Of a stretch of DNA of 64,000 nucleotides, positions 1-12,200 are shown piece by piece (position 1 is the first letter of the stretch; each line of letters opens with the position of its first letter). A program made the translations under genes and the position numbers. The DNA is from Podospora pseudoanserina (Eukaryota > Ascomycota > Sordariomycetes > Sordariales > Podosporaceae). Below the pieces are notes generated by a model. That model had not been told where the DNA came from. It made no database searches and saw only the letters and a program-made list of their open reading frames with translations. The stretch lies in assembly GCF_035222485.1 (NCBI RefSeq), contig NC_085920.1, forward strand, positions 6,448,001 through 6,512,000, read 5' to 3'.

Positions 1-2752
1 CCGCCGAGAAGTAAGCTTATCGCTGCCAGCCGATTGGCTCCCTGCCCCGCGCTGCATAATACCTCCTCGTACAACGACGAGCGCCCGACAAATGGGAGCC
101 GCCGAATATCTAATTGTGATTTGTCTTTTTGTGCTCCAAATACTTTGCTCGGCAGCAGTTGCAGACGAGTGCAACCCGTCTCTTTTTCTACCGCGGTCCC
201 CGTTTTTCTTTTACTCGATGCCATTTGTTACGTTCAACAAGAGTCGCACCCGTGGCCTCGATCCCGTCGTCGAGTCAAGAGTTTGTCCCACCACCAAAGA
301 ACCCCCAAAATGCCCCCACTGTTCATCGTGAATATGGCGGGCCATGTCGATCTACCCTAACCCCATAGGGATCCATGGCAATAAGGGTCCTGAATAGAGG
401 CTGGTCAAGATCCCCAACCACAAGTGCCAAGGTCGACGGCAGACCACCATGAGGCATATAGTTGCAGGCAGCCAATGATGACCGTGACGGAACTGCAGAG
501 CAACAGCCAAAATAAATTTTCTCATGTGCCCTTTTCCTTTTTCATCCCACTCTTGATACTGGGACATGTGCCAATCAAGGACAGCCTCACCCACCTTTTT
601 TCAGCCGGCTTTTGCCACTCAATATCAACCTCCTGACGCCAGCATGCATTTCAATCCAACACAATCCGCGGCATGACGGCAACCTAGTCCAGAGCTATCG
701 TTTCGATCCCAACCCCCAGGCCGATGTCCTGACCTCGTCTTGTTGGTGACCTCACGTCCTCAATGCCCTTCAACGTCAGACGCGCTGCAGAATGACCGCT
801 GCCTGACCTTATTGGAGGCATAACTAGGCGAATGATGCAGATAGGCCACTTCAACAGCAAGTCTCCAATCAACCAGGGCTCGTATGCTGACCATCCGCCG
901 GTGACATCATAAATGCGGATTTGAATATTCTTTTGCGTCCGACTGGAAATATTGGGACAGTTTCACTCTTTTTTGCAGAGCGAGACAATGGTAGATTTTG
1001 ATTGAAAGCAGCTTCAAACGAGATGGGGTTCAGTTATGAGGCTGGTTGCATGGATTTGGTTGGTTTCAGCTTCACCTTCACAAGGCCGACTCCCAGAGGA
1101 ATTGCCAACCAAGGTACAGTGGTCACTCTGTGAAAGCGTGATAATACTCATTCATCAGGGGCGTGGATGGCGAATCGCGCTTAACTCACGGTTTTTAAGA
1201 CCGGATATGTCAAGTCTTGAAAGACGCAGTCTAATTCCTTTGACGCGGATATCGTAGTTTCAGTCCCAGACGAACGTTCCGACCAACACCCTAAGTCCAC
1301 ACAGCATTTCAACATGGCGACGGTTACTGGGATAGCTTGTTTTGTTCTCTATGAGCTGCGTAGCCAGTTAACGCTTGAAGGGGCTGCCCTTACGAATGTC
1401 CTCGCCAAAAGATGGCTTACCACTAACAGCACAATCAAAGTTGGGGTGGATGTTGCTATCAACTCAGTTGTTGGCATCACGCTTGTCTAAAATCAATGCC
1501 AGTGCTGCAAGGGCCTGTTGCCAACACATAAGATATGCTTGAATATGCTCCTGAACACAGCGTGACTGAGCAATTCCCTGCGGAAAGGTGAGACCAATTC
1601 CAAGATAGTGTAACTATAGCTTCGGGTCATTTTCTAGCTAGCCCTCGATACTGTAGCCATTCCCTGTAGTTATGTTGAAGTCCGTCTTGTATCTCAAGGA
1701 ATATTGCCGCTTGATAAGTGAAAATCGACCACTTGGAATACCAGGTAGACAACACACTGGACCGAGGAGCAGGAAAATTTTATCCTTAACATCATAAGAC
1801 CACCGCGGCTCTTGGCCTCCCTCGATATGCTCAGAGTTCCGTGCGTTGGAATTTGACTTGGGGCTCCTGTAGCCCACTGCGGGCGACTTGGTCAGAGGAG
1901 AAAGATCTTACTCGTTAGCACCGGTCGAGGTGCACCGTCTTTCAGCGTTTCCGCATTGCACATAAACCCTCGGAATACCATGCAAGGGTCAAGAGAGTCG
2001 CTATCTATGCCAGATTCGTCTTGCTCGTGAGGTTGAGGTCGAAATCAGAAGTGCAACTCAGATCCCATTCTGTCATCATCTTTCCAGCGGTGTATGAACC
2101 CAGTGCAAATTGTCCAGCGTGACTTCGGGCTTGTTAGTCATAATCGACAAGCTGAGTCTCTGGTTGATGTACCTAGTTGATGTGAGGCAAACAAGTTGAT
2201 GTTGAGGTTGTGGACCGTGGCGTGCTGAAAATGTATCGCTCCCTACTGTATCTGGCCGATGGAAGGTACCAATTGCTGTCGGTCTACAGCGGGAAAACTG
2301 AAATCCCATAAGAGATCGCACACTATCTATGTATTCATTCCCAGGGCGAGAGAGCGCCTGTTGACACTGGGGCTCTTTCCATTTGTGGTGTAAATGGCCC
2401 CAGTGTGACCAATCAGGTGTCGTTAATTAGGTCCGACACCAAATGGTTCGATGTGGCCTTCAACATCACACCACCTTGAGCCCATGCGTCATGGTCACAC
2501 CACGCAACACCAAACTCGTGACTAGTTGACTCGATGGAATGCTTGAAAAGCTCAGTATCTCCTCTTCCCCTTTGATATCTTGACCTCAGCATCATTTGGT
2601 CTTCTGAGCCTCATCCTCCCACTCTGCAACCACCCCTGTTCGACCCCAGATTTCGGTTGTCTCCACTTACACCGACTATCCCTAAACGGCAACCCTCCGA
2701 ACCTCTATCATTCTCTCCTTCCACTCCACAAGACATCCGCAACCATATCACG
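1..2752. other. Intergenic, no supported gene
   Basis: No open frame here looks like a conserved protein and none can be joined by good splice sites into one. The longest frames are about 110 codons and overlap each other on both strands, as expected by chance. The last 200 bases before 2753 are pyrimidine-rich and are probably the promoter and leader of the protoglobin gene. Confidence 0.6.
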
Positions 2753-3666
2753 ATGCCAGCATCACGAAATCGTCCGATGCAGCACATTGACCGCAAGAGT
2801 CTCTACACCAGTCTGGAGGCTCGTGTCAAGTACTTGCATTCTTTTCTTGACTTTGGTGTCAGTGAGTGTCTTCCTTATGCCAGGCTATCCCAGCATGAGC
2901 AACACTAACGACTTTACCAGGTGACATCGAAGCATTGAAGAGCGGCAGCAAATATATCCAGGCCCTCATTCCAGCGGTTGTCAACATTGTGTACAAGAAA
3001 CTTTTGCAGTATGACATCACCGCCCGGGCTTTTACGACAAGATCCACAGCCTTCGAAGGTCCCATGGACGACACGCCAGACGAGGACAGCCCCCAGATTC
3101 TTCATCGCAAAATGTTTCTCAGAGCATATCTTAAGAAGTTGTGTTCAGATCCTGCGCAGATGGAGTTCTGGGAGTACCTCGACAAGGTTGGCATGATGCA
3201 CACAGGCATTGGCCGAACGCACCCATTACACATTGAGTACATTCACATCGGCGCCGGACTCGCTGTTATCCAAGATGTTCTCACCGAGGCTATCCTCTCC
3301 CATCCTCGTCTACACATCCAACGCAAGATCGCCATCGTCAAAGCCCTTGGCAAGGTCATCTGGATTCAGAACGACCTGTTCACCAAGTGGTATGTCCATG
3401 ATGGGGAGGAGTTCACCGACGGCATGGACTTTGGCGAAATCGAAAAGGAAGGCTGGCTGCACGGAAAGAAGGTTCTTAACGAGCAAGATGCTATTTCTGA
3501 GGGCAGCGATGACACAGCAACAGCCTGCCCCGCCAGCGGACAAAAGGGCAAAGATGGTCCGACAGCTGGTGTGTGTCCATTCACAGGGATATCGTCAGAC
3601 ATGAAGAATTTGAAAGTGCAAGATGACAAGCCCAAAGTGGAGGTGACGGCGACTGGACAGCAATAA
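2753..3666 (+). CDS. Protoglobin-domain (globin-sensor) protein
   Basis: Two exons, 2753-2861 and 2921-3666, flank a 59-nt intron (5' GTGAGT, 3' TTACCAG, ACTAAC branch site). They join in frame to 284 residues. Residues about 10-205 resemble the fungal protoglobin/globin-sensor domain: an all-helical fold beginning IDRKSLYTSLEARVKYL, with a histidine-rich stretch (GMMHTG, then IEYIHIGAG) expected to carry the proximal heme histidine. Known family members bind heme and are thought to sense gases or redox state; the fungal versions are largely uncharacterised. The C-terminal 50 residues are a low-complexity tail with two Cys-Pro motifs (C239 in CPASG, C255 in CPFTG). No output domain is attached, so it would act alone or through a partner. 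There is no signal peptide or membrane segment, so it is probably cytosolic. Family assignment is from motif recognition only. Confidence 0.88.
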
Positions 3667-4111
3667 GCCTGGGCGGCATTGACGACCACTGGTTTCACGA
3701 GAAATGATTGGCAAGGAGTTCAAAGGTTCGAGAGGTTTTTCTATGTACATACTTTTTCTGGCAGTGTTTGGCTTGTTGCGTTTCGGAACCAAACGATAGA
3801 CCGAGGTGGTCGTTTCTTACATGGTCATTAAATATCACCATTCTTCACTCTGTCTATCACATGTGCTCCAAAAGATGTGTGTAATCAAGGAAACAATCAG
3901 AAAACTACCCACCTTATCATACCTACCTAAAACCTCCTATATTGTGTAATGTGGGACAGGTGCATGACTGGCCTGTGGAGGCCTGGAAGGCAACCAAACA
4001 CACTGCCACCTCGAATTGGGGGCGATATCGGTCCTTCCTTCCAGAGTTCAAGTCGAGGACTACCCAACAACAACAACACACGTCTTCATCCAAGTTTGAG
4101 TTTCTGGCAAT
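3667..4111. other. Intergenic between protoglobin gene and NLR pseudogene
   Basis: AT-rich 3' flank of the protoglobin gene and upstream DNA of the decayed NLR gene. I see no gene or clear regulatory motif. Confidence 0.5.
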
Positions 4112-4425
4112 ATGGAAGCTGCAGCCGCGATTGTCGGATTAATTGATTTCTCTCTCAAGGCTACATCACGGATTTACGAGTTTACACCGTATACAAAGAT
4201 GCGCGCGCCATTACTCTCCTCATCATGGAGAGAAGTGACAACCCTGTGGCAACCTGCTTCAAGGAAGTCTCGGCTATCCTGGACCTTCTGGATACGAAAC
4301 ACTGAATCTTGTGGCCTCTGCGGCAAAAATATGTGGAAAAGCATCTGGACAACATGGAGCGAATAAAGACCCAGCTTGGATTGGCCATACAGTCACAGTC
4401 CATGTCGGTTTTTCTTTCATCTATA

Positions 4426-4471
4426 ACGTACATTATAAGCGAGTGCACCATATAAGCGAGTGCACCACTTT
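4426..4471 (+). repeat. Left terminal inverted repeat
   Basis: 46 bp, a perfect reverse complement of 6241-6286. Bases 4434-4450 and 4451-4467 are two adjacent identical 17-bp copies (TATAAGCGAGTGCACCA), probably paired transposase-binding sites. Confidence 0.95.
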
Positions 4472-4525
4472 TTAAGCGACGCACTATCCTTCCACCCAAC
4501 ATCGACTTTTTCTACACAACCCAAT

Positions 4526-6203
4526 ATGCCTTCTACTTTAAAGGAAGCCAGGGTGATCTTAGCCCTCGAAGCTCTTGAAAAGATAAAAATCTCAGCCTCC
4601 GAGCCGCAGGAAAGATCTACAACGTCCACCATACGACTCTCTTACGACGACGCGCTGGCCGGCCTGCACGACGCGATACCACGCCCAAATCGAAGAAGCT
4701 TACTCAATCCGAAGAGGATGCTATTGTTCAATACATCATTGAGCTATGTGCGCGAGCTTTTCCACCAAGATTACGTGGTGTGGAAGATATGGCCAACCAA
4801 CTGCTACGCGTACGCAACGCGCCCCCTGTTGGCAAGCTCTGGGCACACAACTTCGTCAAACGCCAGCCACAGCTCCGTACGCGTTTTACGCGTAGATACG
4901 ACTACCAGAGGGCTAAGTGCGAGGATCTAAAGGTTATTGCCGAGTGGTTTGCGCTTATACGGAACACTAAGGCCAAGTACGGTATTATAGATGACGATAT
5001 CTACAACTTCGACGAGACTGGGTTTTATAATGGGTATTATTTTCGCGGGTATGGTAGTTACGACCTCGGACGGCCTTAGCAAGGCAAAACTGGCCCAGCC
5101 TGGCAACCGCGAATGGGCAACGGTAATCCAGGGAGTTAATGCCCTCGGCTGGGCTATCCCTCCCTTCATTATCTTAGCCGCACAGTACCACCTTACTAAC
5201 TGGTATACCGAATGCAATTTACCGTCCACCTGGCGCATCGCAACCACCGATAATGGATGGACTACCAATCCGGTAGGCCTAGATTGGATCAAGCACTTCG
5301 ACTATCATACAGCGTCCCGTACAAAAGGCAAATACCGGTTATTGATCCTCGATGGCCACGAAAGCCACCACTCGACCGAATTCGAGCGCTACTGCCAGCA
5401 GAACAACATTATTACGCTCTACATGCCTCCACACTCCTCCCACCTCCTCCAGCCACTCGATGTTGGCTGCTTTGGGCCGCTAAAACAGGCGTACGGTCGC
5501 CAGATCGAAGACTTAATACGTATGCATATTAACCATATAAGCAAGCTCGAGTTCCTCTGTGCCTTCCGCGAGGCCTTCTTCGTCTCTATAACAGAGAAGA
5601 ATATATAGGGTGGCTTTGCGGGCGCTGGCCTTATACCGTACGATCCAGAGAGGGTGCTTTCTAAGCTAGATGTGAAGCTTCGTACGCTAACACCTCCAAA
5701 CTTACGGCCCGGCACTGTACAACCTTGGGTCTCCCAGACACTACACAACCCTCGAGAAGCCAATTCACAATCAACGCTCATCAAGACTCGCATTACTAAC
5801 TATCAAAATAGCTCCCTAACTTCAATGCTAGCTGCGGTAGACCAGCTTACTAAGGGTATAACGGCTATAATGTACCAGGTGGCTCTCCTTCGTGCAGAGG
5901 TCTCTTCGCTCCGTAAGGCCAATGAGGCACTAAGCAAGCGCCGGAGAGCTAAAAAAACACGTGTAAGGCTTGGAGGGTCACTTACTATACAAGAGGCACA
6001 GGATCTATTGGATCAGAAGGCCGTGGATAAGGAGGGAGTGCAAGAAACGCAGCCGGATAGTAGTAATGCAGGGGGCTCGTACGAAGGTTCAGTGCTGTAG
6101 TGTGTGCGGCAAGCCTGGCCATAATGCGCGCACTTGCCAGGAAGCTGCAGATGCCTCAGATTCAGCTGTTTCTGATGTAATTATAGTTAATTCCTTGTGC
6201 TGA
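4526..6203 (+). pseudogene. Broken Fot1/pogo-type transposase (CENP-B HTH + DDE superfamily endonuclease)
   Basis: ATG at 4526 (MPSTLKEARVILALEAL). The order is psq-type helix-turn-helix, CENP-B-type HTH (about 4690-4900), then the DDE_1 catalytic core. The catalytic aspartates are visible in NFDETGF (about 5005), LLILDGHESH (about 5342) and LLQPLDVGCF (about 5449). A C-terminal CCHC-like knuckle (CSVCGKPGHNARTC) ends near 6140. The protein cannot be made as one piece: the frame changes near 4597, near 5024 (apparently one extra T in a T-run) and near 6080, and an in-frame TAG lies at 5606. Most residues are otherwise well kept, suggesting fairly recent inactivation. Confidence 0.92.
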
Positions 6204-6240
6204 TGTGGTGTAATTGAGGATAGTATTCGTAGGGTGGTGG

Positions 6241-6286
6241 AAAGTGGTGCACTCGCTTATATGGTGCACTCGCTTATAATGTACGT
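6241..6286 (-). repeat. Right terminal inverted repeat
   Basis: A perfect 46-bp reverse complement of the left end, including both tandem 17-bp units. TA follows at 6287-6288. Confidence 0.95.
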
Positions 6287-9200
6287 TATCGCGCTTTGCT
6301 CTTACAAACTGACATTCTTGCAATGTTGCACACACTGACAGGGCGGTATTACTGGGCATTGACAGTGTTGTTGCTTCGCAATCTGCCATGTTGGAGCAGC
6401 GTGTCCAAACTGAATTCCGCCGACAGTCACTTCAATGGCTTAGAGCGCCCGATGTCTGGCGCAATCTCCGCAATGCGCTCGCGAAGTGGGAGCCGGGAAC
6501 TGGGACGTGGTTCCTCGAGTGTCCCGTTTTCAAGGATTGGCAGCAGCGTGCAGAGTTTCTTTGGCTCACTGGCATCCCGGGTGCAGGCAAAACCATCATC
6601 AGTTCAGCCATCGTCGCAAACCTCCTTCGCCAAGAAGATGGGTCCTCAACGCCGGTCATTTTCTACTATTTCGACTTCCAGATCGAGACGCAGCAACACG
6701 TACACGCCATGCTTCGGTCGCTATTGGCGTAGATGGCGGCTTGAAGTCCCGCATGCCTCAGATCGCTCCAAGCCCTCCATGATAAAACCATTGCTTCCAG
6801 TGCCAAAGATCCATCTCTAAACGACTTGCTCGAAGTCGTTGTTACGGGCCTCGGTCATTTCCCCAAAATATCTGTGGTAGTAGATGCCCTAGATGAATGT
6901 GTGGGGAGGCAGACCCTTTGGAAGCATATCAAGACTATTTCAGAAGTCTCTGGCGTGCATCTTCTCGCACTCAGCCATCCAGAAAGGGATATTGAACTTG
7001 TACTACAAGACGTTCCCACCAGGACAAGACTATTAGGTGTCGACGTCGATGCAGACATCGGTCTGTATATTGACCATAGGATGGAATCCTCAGATGACAT
7101 GAAAGAATGGGATGACATTGTCAAAAGAAGAGTTCGCGAGATTCTGACTTCGAAGGCTGCGGGCATGTCAGTATTGTTGCAAGACATACGACATCCTGAG
7201 CGCGGTCTTTAACTCATAGTTGAACAGGTTCCGCTGGGCACAATGCCAACTTGACGCCTTGGAAATTTGCACCAGTTCCGAGGAGATTGACGAAGTGTTG
7301 TCATCACTCCCACAAGATCTTCCCCCCACGTATGAACGAATACTGGCACGACTGGAAACAAGAAGTCTCAGAAATGTTCGACTGGTACTGCTAGCCTCTC
7401 TTTTGCGAAGCGAGACCTCACAGTCGGCGAGCTCTCGGACATTCTTTGCATCGACCCCAATGGAGGCCTTCGCATCTAAAACACTGGGATTTATTTGGAA
7501 CCGTCTACTCACTTCTTGTTCAAGCCTTGTGTCACTCTCACCGATGTCTTCCTCGTCGGAGATTGATAGCAGAGCTTACATACGGCTGGCGCATTTCACG
7601 GTCAAGGAGTATCTGGTATCCAAAGAGATAAAACTTGGAAAGGCCAGCAGATTTGCACTCAGTGCTGGAGAGGGGAGTCGTGTCATGGCAAAATTATGTC
7701 TTGCCTGCCTGCTCTATCACGACAACCTCATATCGTTTCAGCCAACAACACTGAAGAGGTATTCCTTTACTGTCCATGCGCAGATATTTTGGGTGACCCA
7801 TTCAAGAGATGCAAACGGCGAACACGCGGGGTGAGACACGCTTGATACCTCTTTGAATTTCTCAGCGGGGATTTCGCGGGCGCATATTCGAATTGGCAAC
7901 GTGCGTCATTCCAAACTCGCGCCAACCACTCCAGGTTTGTGATACCGGAGGGGTTGGAAATATTGCTTCGCAGCGGACAAGTTGATATCAACTTGATCCT
8001 TGACAAACGCTTGTCGCTCAGCTTTTCGCCACTCCATATGGCTCTGCTATCACGCCGAGACGAGTTTCACAAAACAATGGACATGGTAGAATGGCTGTTG
8101 TCGCTGGAAGCTGATACAAGGCGACAGTCATACTTGGGAAGCCCTCTTCAATTTCTATGTCTAATTCAAACTCACAGTGATGCCTCCACCGCTCTAGCAA
8201 CCTAAGCTACTCGAAGCAGGGGTTGATCCTAGCGAGGGCTTTGAGTTTCAATATTTCGAGGTTCAGCTGGCTACTCCCCTCCAGTGTGTAGCTGCGAGTA
8301 ACAACGGCGATACAGGCACAGCACTTATACAAACTCCCCTTCGGCACGGCGCAAATATCAACCTTGTGAGGGGGGAAGCCAGGAACATGTCTTCATGCAG
8401 TGGCTTTATCCCGTTGCGCGGATCAGTTCGCTTTTTCTGTTGGGAACTGGCGCAGATCTCCACCTTGCTAGTCCAAAATACGGATTTGTTCTTGCTTGCT
8501 ACTACATATGCCAGGGCAAAGGATATAATGAGAATCTGCATCGAAAACGGACTGGGATGGAGCGAGTTCGTCGACGACTCTGATGATAGAATCTCTGGCA
8601 TCTCACCCGACCAAGCCTGGAAGCAAATGAGTGGCGAGGCCCAAGCCCCGGTTGTTGAAGGATATCATTCTTTTTCTTGCGTCCCAGCCAGGTGATTGAA
8701 CGTCGCCATCGGTCGGATTGCTCCCTGAAGATTCTCAAGACCGTCTTAGCCTACGGTGCGCCTATCAAGCACCAGGTCTCTCAAAGGCGTGGTTACATAT
8801 AAACCGGCGGACAAGCCCGACATTGCGAGATTCATCGAGTACTTGGAGACTACACCAGAGACTGAGTGGAATCTTGAATGGAACGACGTCGGCTACAGGT
8901 TCAATGTGGCCAAGAGAGTATTTGAGAAGCGAGATGACAGGCTAACTGACATGACGGACAGTTTGGAGCGGATCGTGGAGGCAAGCTTGAATACATCCAC
9001 CACGTGTTCTGCTATGGACTAGTAAGTAGCATTGCAGCCTCTCCAAATAGGTACTTTCAGTGTTGAACTTTTCTAGAGCTTTTGAATACCTCCCAGGTGA
9101 CTTTTACACATCAAACTTCACAAAACAACAGAAAGAACCGTCCGTGATCAGGTGGGAGTGACATCTGAATAGGTACCTGTAGTGATATTATTAGAAGCAA

Positions 9201-12200
9201 AAAACCTCCAGATGTATGGGGACAAGGAGGGATATCATCTCCAATTTGTCTCATAGCTAATCTCAGGTGTGCATGCTACCAGTAGTAAGACATACTTTCT
9301 CATCCAACCCCTTCACCCATGATCAATCTTTACCTATACCGACTCTCAGCCCCCGAGAACGGGGTCCTCGGCTGATGCATGCACGTTCAGAAACGTGTAT
9401 TCATATGTAGATTACCCTTTCAGCGCGTCTGCCTTGTGGGGTTCTGGTAGCCTACTACTACCCTGGTTACCTGTCTGACATCTGCTCACAGATACCGTTT
9501 GTCATCTCAGAATATATCATGAGCAACGCAGACGAAAAGAACTCGTATGAATCTCAATCATCACCGCCTTTCGGCACCTCGGTTAACATTCGCAACGCTA
9601 GCCCCTCAAAAACCGCCGGCTTGACTGCCACGGGTGACCGTCTATACTTGCCAAATAGAAATCCCCACGGAAAGCTCCGTGATGCCAAAATTCCTTTTTC
9701 CATCCACCTCCGCCGAGGATCACCAGATCAGGTACCTACATTTCGTACAAAGTGGAGCAAAGGTGTGTACGCAACAAAAAAAAAAAAAAGTCGACGTCCA
9801 CGAAGCAAACAAACCGAATACGACCAAGCCGCGGGAGTGACGTTCTTTGGAGTAAGTGGAGGACCAAGCCCACGCGGCATTTCTCCACGTGAAACCCACC
9901 GTTTCAGAGAAACAGGAAAACGACGGAGAGAGGAGACAGAGAGCAGAAAACGGCGAGCTGCATTCCTAGGGTGATGGGGTTGGCAATGTGGAACGAATCA
10001 CACCTTGGGCACGTGGCATTTTTTTCTCATCAATCTCCGGAAGGCTTGCTTCCATCCATTTTCTTCCTTCTCTTGAGCTCATCACAAGCCGGCGGTGAAA
10101 CGCTCTTGGGGCGGGGGACGAAGTAACCTTGGCCAATGCGTCTTGTTGTGCTGCATGAAACACAATTCTTGTCGACTGGTGACCGGGCCTTCGTTCGAGC
10201 GGAGGGGGAGCAATGACAAGAAGAGTGTGGGGATGATATGATGGAGAATGGTGCATCAGGAAAGGAATCTCGTCAATGCAATTGCCCAAAGACTACCTAC
10301 ATAGTACAGGAACCCCCACCAAGAGGAGACAACGTCGTATTGTACCCCACGTAAAAAACGATGGAGATTTTTGTCTCCAAGTCGGCGATCTCGTACATTT
10401 CCTGGCTCCAAAAGAGGTTTAATGTGCGAGCAGGGGTCCGCTGCCGAAACTGCGAAGGGACACGACGAGCGATGCCATGTTGGGCTTTCAACTCCTGTCT
10501 GCTGCAGGAAAAAGGGAGACTGGCGTTCTGACAAAGCGGCGTGGCAATGGATCCTGAGGTTTGATATTATATTGGTAGCAAGCTAGGCTTGGAGGAGAAA
10601 TCTAAGCGGATGCGGCGCGCTGTCACAACAGGACGACCGGCATCTTGCTGGGTGCGGGAAGCATTGCCAAGAAATATATCGAGGGAACCTGGTTTGCGCG
10701 CATCTGTGAGAAGAGAAACATGCACTGCATATGAACATCTTCATGCACGAGAAGAACTGACTTGCAGTTGTGACTTTCCCTTGGGCTCGAGGATTGCCAT
10801 CGAGGGGGGGGGGGGCTGCTCAATCACCGGTCCGGCATGGGTTTCGGGTTGCGAGGTCGCCGATCGACCAGCTCCGGCTTGCTCCGGAAACCCCGGCATG
10901 TCTCGAAGATGCCACTGCGTTAGACTCGGCGAGCTCGGCGGTCGAGGTGGATTTGGACGGCCCACTCGGCAGCGATTTGCTGTTGCATCCTGTCCCAATG
11001 TCCGCGTCCCGTCAGAGCGCTACATGCATCCCGACGCAGGTGATAATTGGACGGGTTCATCACCGCATATCAGACGACTTTGGTGGTGAAGGCTTGAGAT
11101 TATCGCATAGTATCAGCATATTATGACACGGTTATTACTCCGATACCAGGTCGGAAGATTTTGAAGCAAAAGGGGAGCCGTCCCAATGCCGGAGATCTCC
11201 CGTCTGGTGACCTGATACGAAGTACCACCTCATCTCAAGTTTCTTGAACAACATTTCGGCCTGATGGGATGTTGTAACCAAGAATTATGGCGCTGTCGCC
11301 CCACCGTCTATCGTATTGATGCATCTGTTCCGTTACGGTAGCTTGGGCTTGGGGAAGACAAGACTGAACAAAGAATGCCTGAGCGTAGGTAAGGTATGGA
11401 TAGCGTTTTGATGCTGGCTTCGTCAAGTGCCAAGCGCCAGAGATGCAGGCTCTTCTCCAAACAACAAACAATATGTGTTTTGGCGGCGGCCACAGATGTT
11501 TGGGAAGATGTATGGAGATGAGTTGATGAAGGTGTCGTTGCCTTCTGCTGGCGGACATGAAGATGATGAGCTCGGGCCGTTCCTTGCCCTGTGATGCGGG
11601 CAACAGGATGGGGGGCAATGACTGGTGTTTCGCTCTTTGACGAATGCGGAATTCCCTGCAGATGGTGGGGCTCAAGTTGTGGGGTCCAGGAACAGGGGCT
11701 TTTTCAGGAACAGGAACCAAGTCGTCACCTCAGTGCTCGCAGAAAACGTGTTCGGGCTGCATTGCAGGTCTTCCTCGCCATGCCATCATCTGAGCGTCCC
11801 AGCGCCTTCTCGATCCCATCCTTTTTTTGGTATCCCTGCCGCCCGCGTCCGCCGTGCCACCGTGTGTGTGATTCCGTATGCTGGCCATCATTGGAAGCTC
11901 TGTGCACTTCCCTCGGGCCCACTGCAACGTCGTCTCAACCGCCATTGCCTACGACGACGAATCATGGACAGCACAACGGCTGCCATTCCGGCTGATCAGT
12001 GACCAAGAGACAGGGCACCCCCCCTCGCAATCCAAAACAGCCTCATCCGAGTCCAGTTGCGCATAACGACGACGCTCCCACGCTCCCACGCTCCCACGCA
12101 CCTTCCTGATTCCGCACGAGGTGCTCGACGTTTGTGATCGTCGCGGAACGTTGTGGCTGCATCCGCCATCGAGATGTTTATGCGCCCTCCCCTGGGCCCT

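Larger units (their letters stand above)
4426..6286 (+). mobile_element. Fot1/pogo-type Tc1-mariner DNA transposon
   Basis: A 1,861-bp element bounded by perfect 46-bp terminal inverted repeats and flanked by TA on both sides (4424-4425 and 6287-6288). TA is the target duplication expected for Tc1/mariner elements. It carries one damaged DDE transposase with a CENP-B-like DNA-binding half, the hallmark of the fungal Fot1/pogo group. Removing the element plus one TA rejoins the reading frame of the surrounding NLR gene exactly, which confirms the ends. The transposase is broken, so the copy is non-autonomous, but the intact repeats could still be mobilised by an active relative. Confidence 0.95.
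4112..9022 (+). pseudogene. Decayed NACHT-ankyrin (NLR-like) gene, interrupted by a transposon
   Basis: The start (MEAAAAIVGLIDFSLK) is the N-terminal domain typical of fungal NLR/STAND proteins. A NACHT ATPase follows, with P-loop GIPGAGKT (6571-6594) and Walker B VVVDALDEC (about 6877-6903), then the usual helical region (LPPTYERIL, AHFTVKEYLV), then degenerate ankyrin repeats from about 7940 to 8700. Such proteins act in heterokaryon incompatibility and innate-type recognition. The gene is dead. There is a frameshift near 4180, in-frame stops at 4303 (TGA), 6310 (TGA), 6730 (TAG) and 6742 (TGA), paired frameshifts near 7400 and 7483, and a stop with frame loss at 7832. A transposon lies at 4426-6286. 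One normal intron is still recognisable (7167-7227, GTCAGT..ACAG). The 3' end is uncertain; 9022 is the end of the last plausible coding frame. Confidence 0.88.

Noticed and set aside
4100-9022. Reading the NLR region as two or three separate small genes
   Set aside because: The pieces are consecutive parts of one NLR architecture, and the frame rejoins exactly after removing the transposon.
9519-9974. A 151-codon plus-strand frame
   Set aside because: The first half looks weakly protein-like, but the second half runs through an A-tract and Arg-rich chance sequence; no homologue is recognised.
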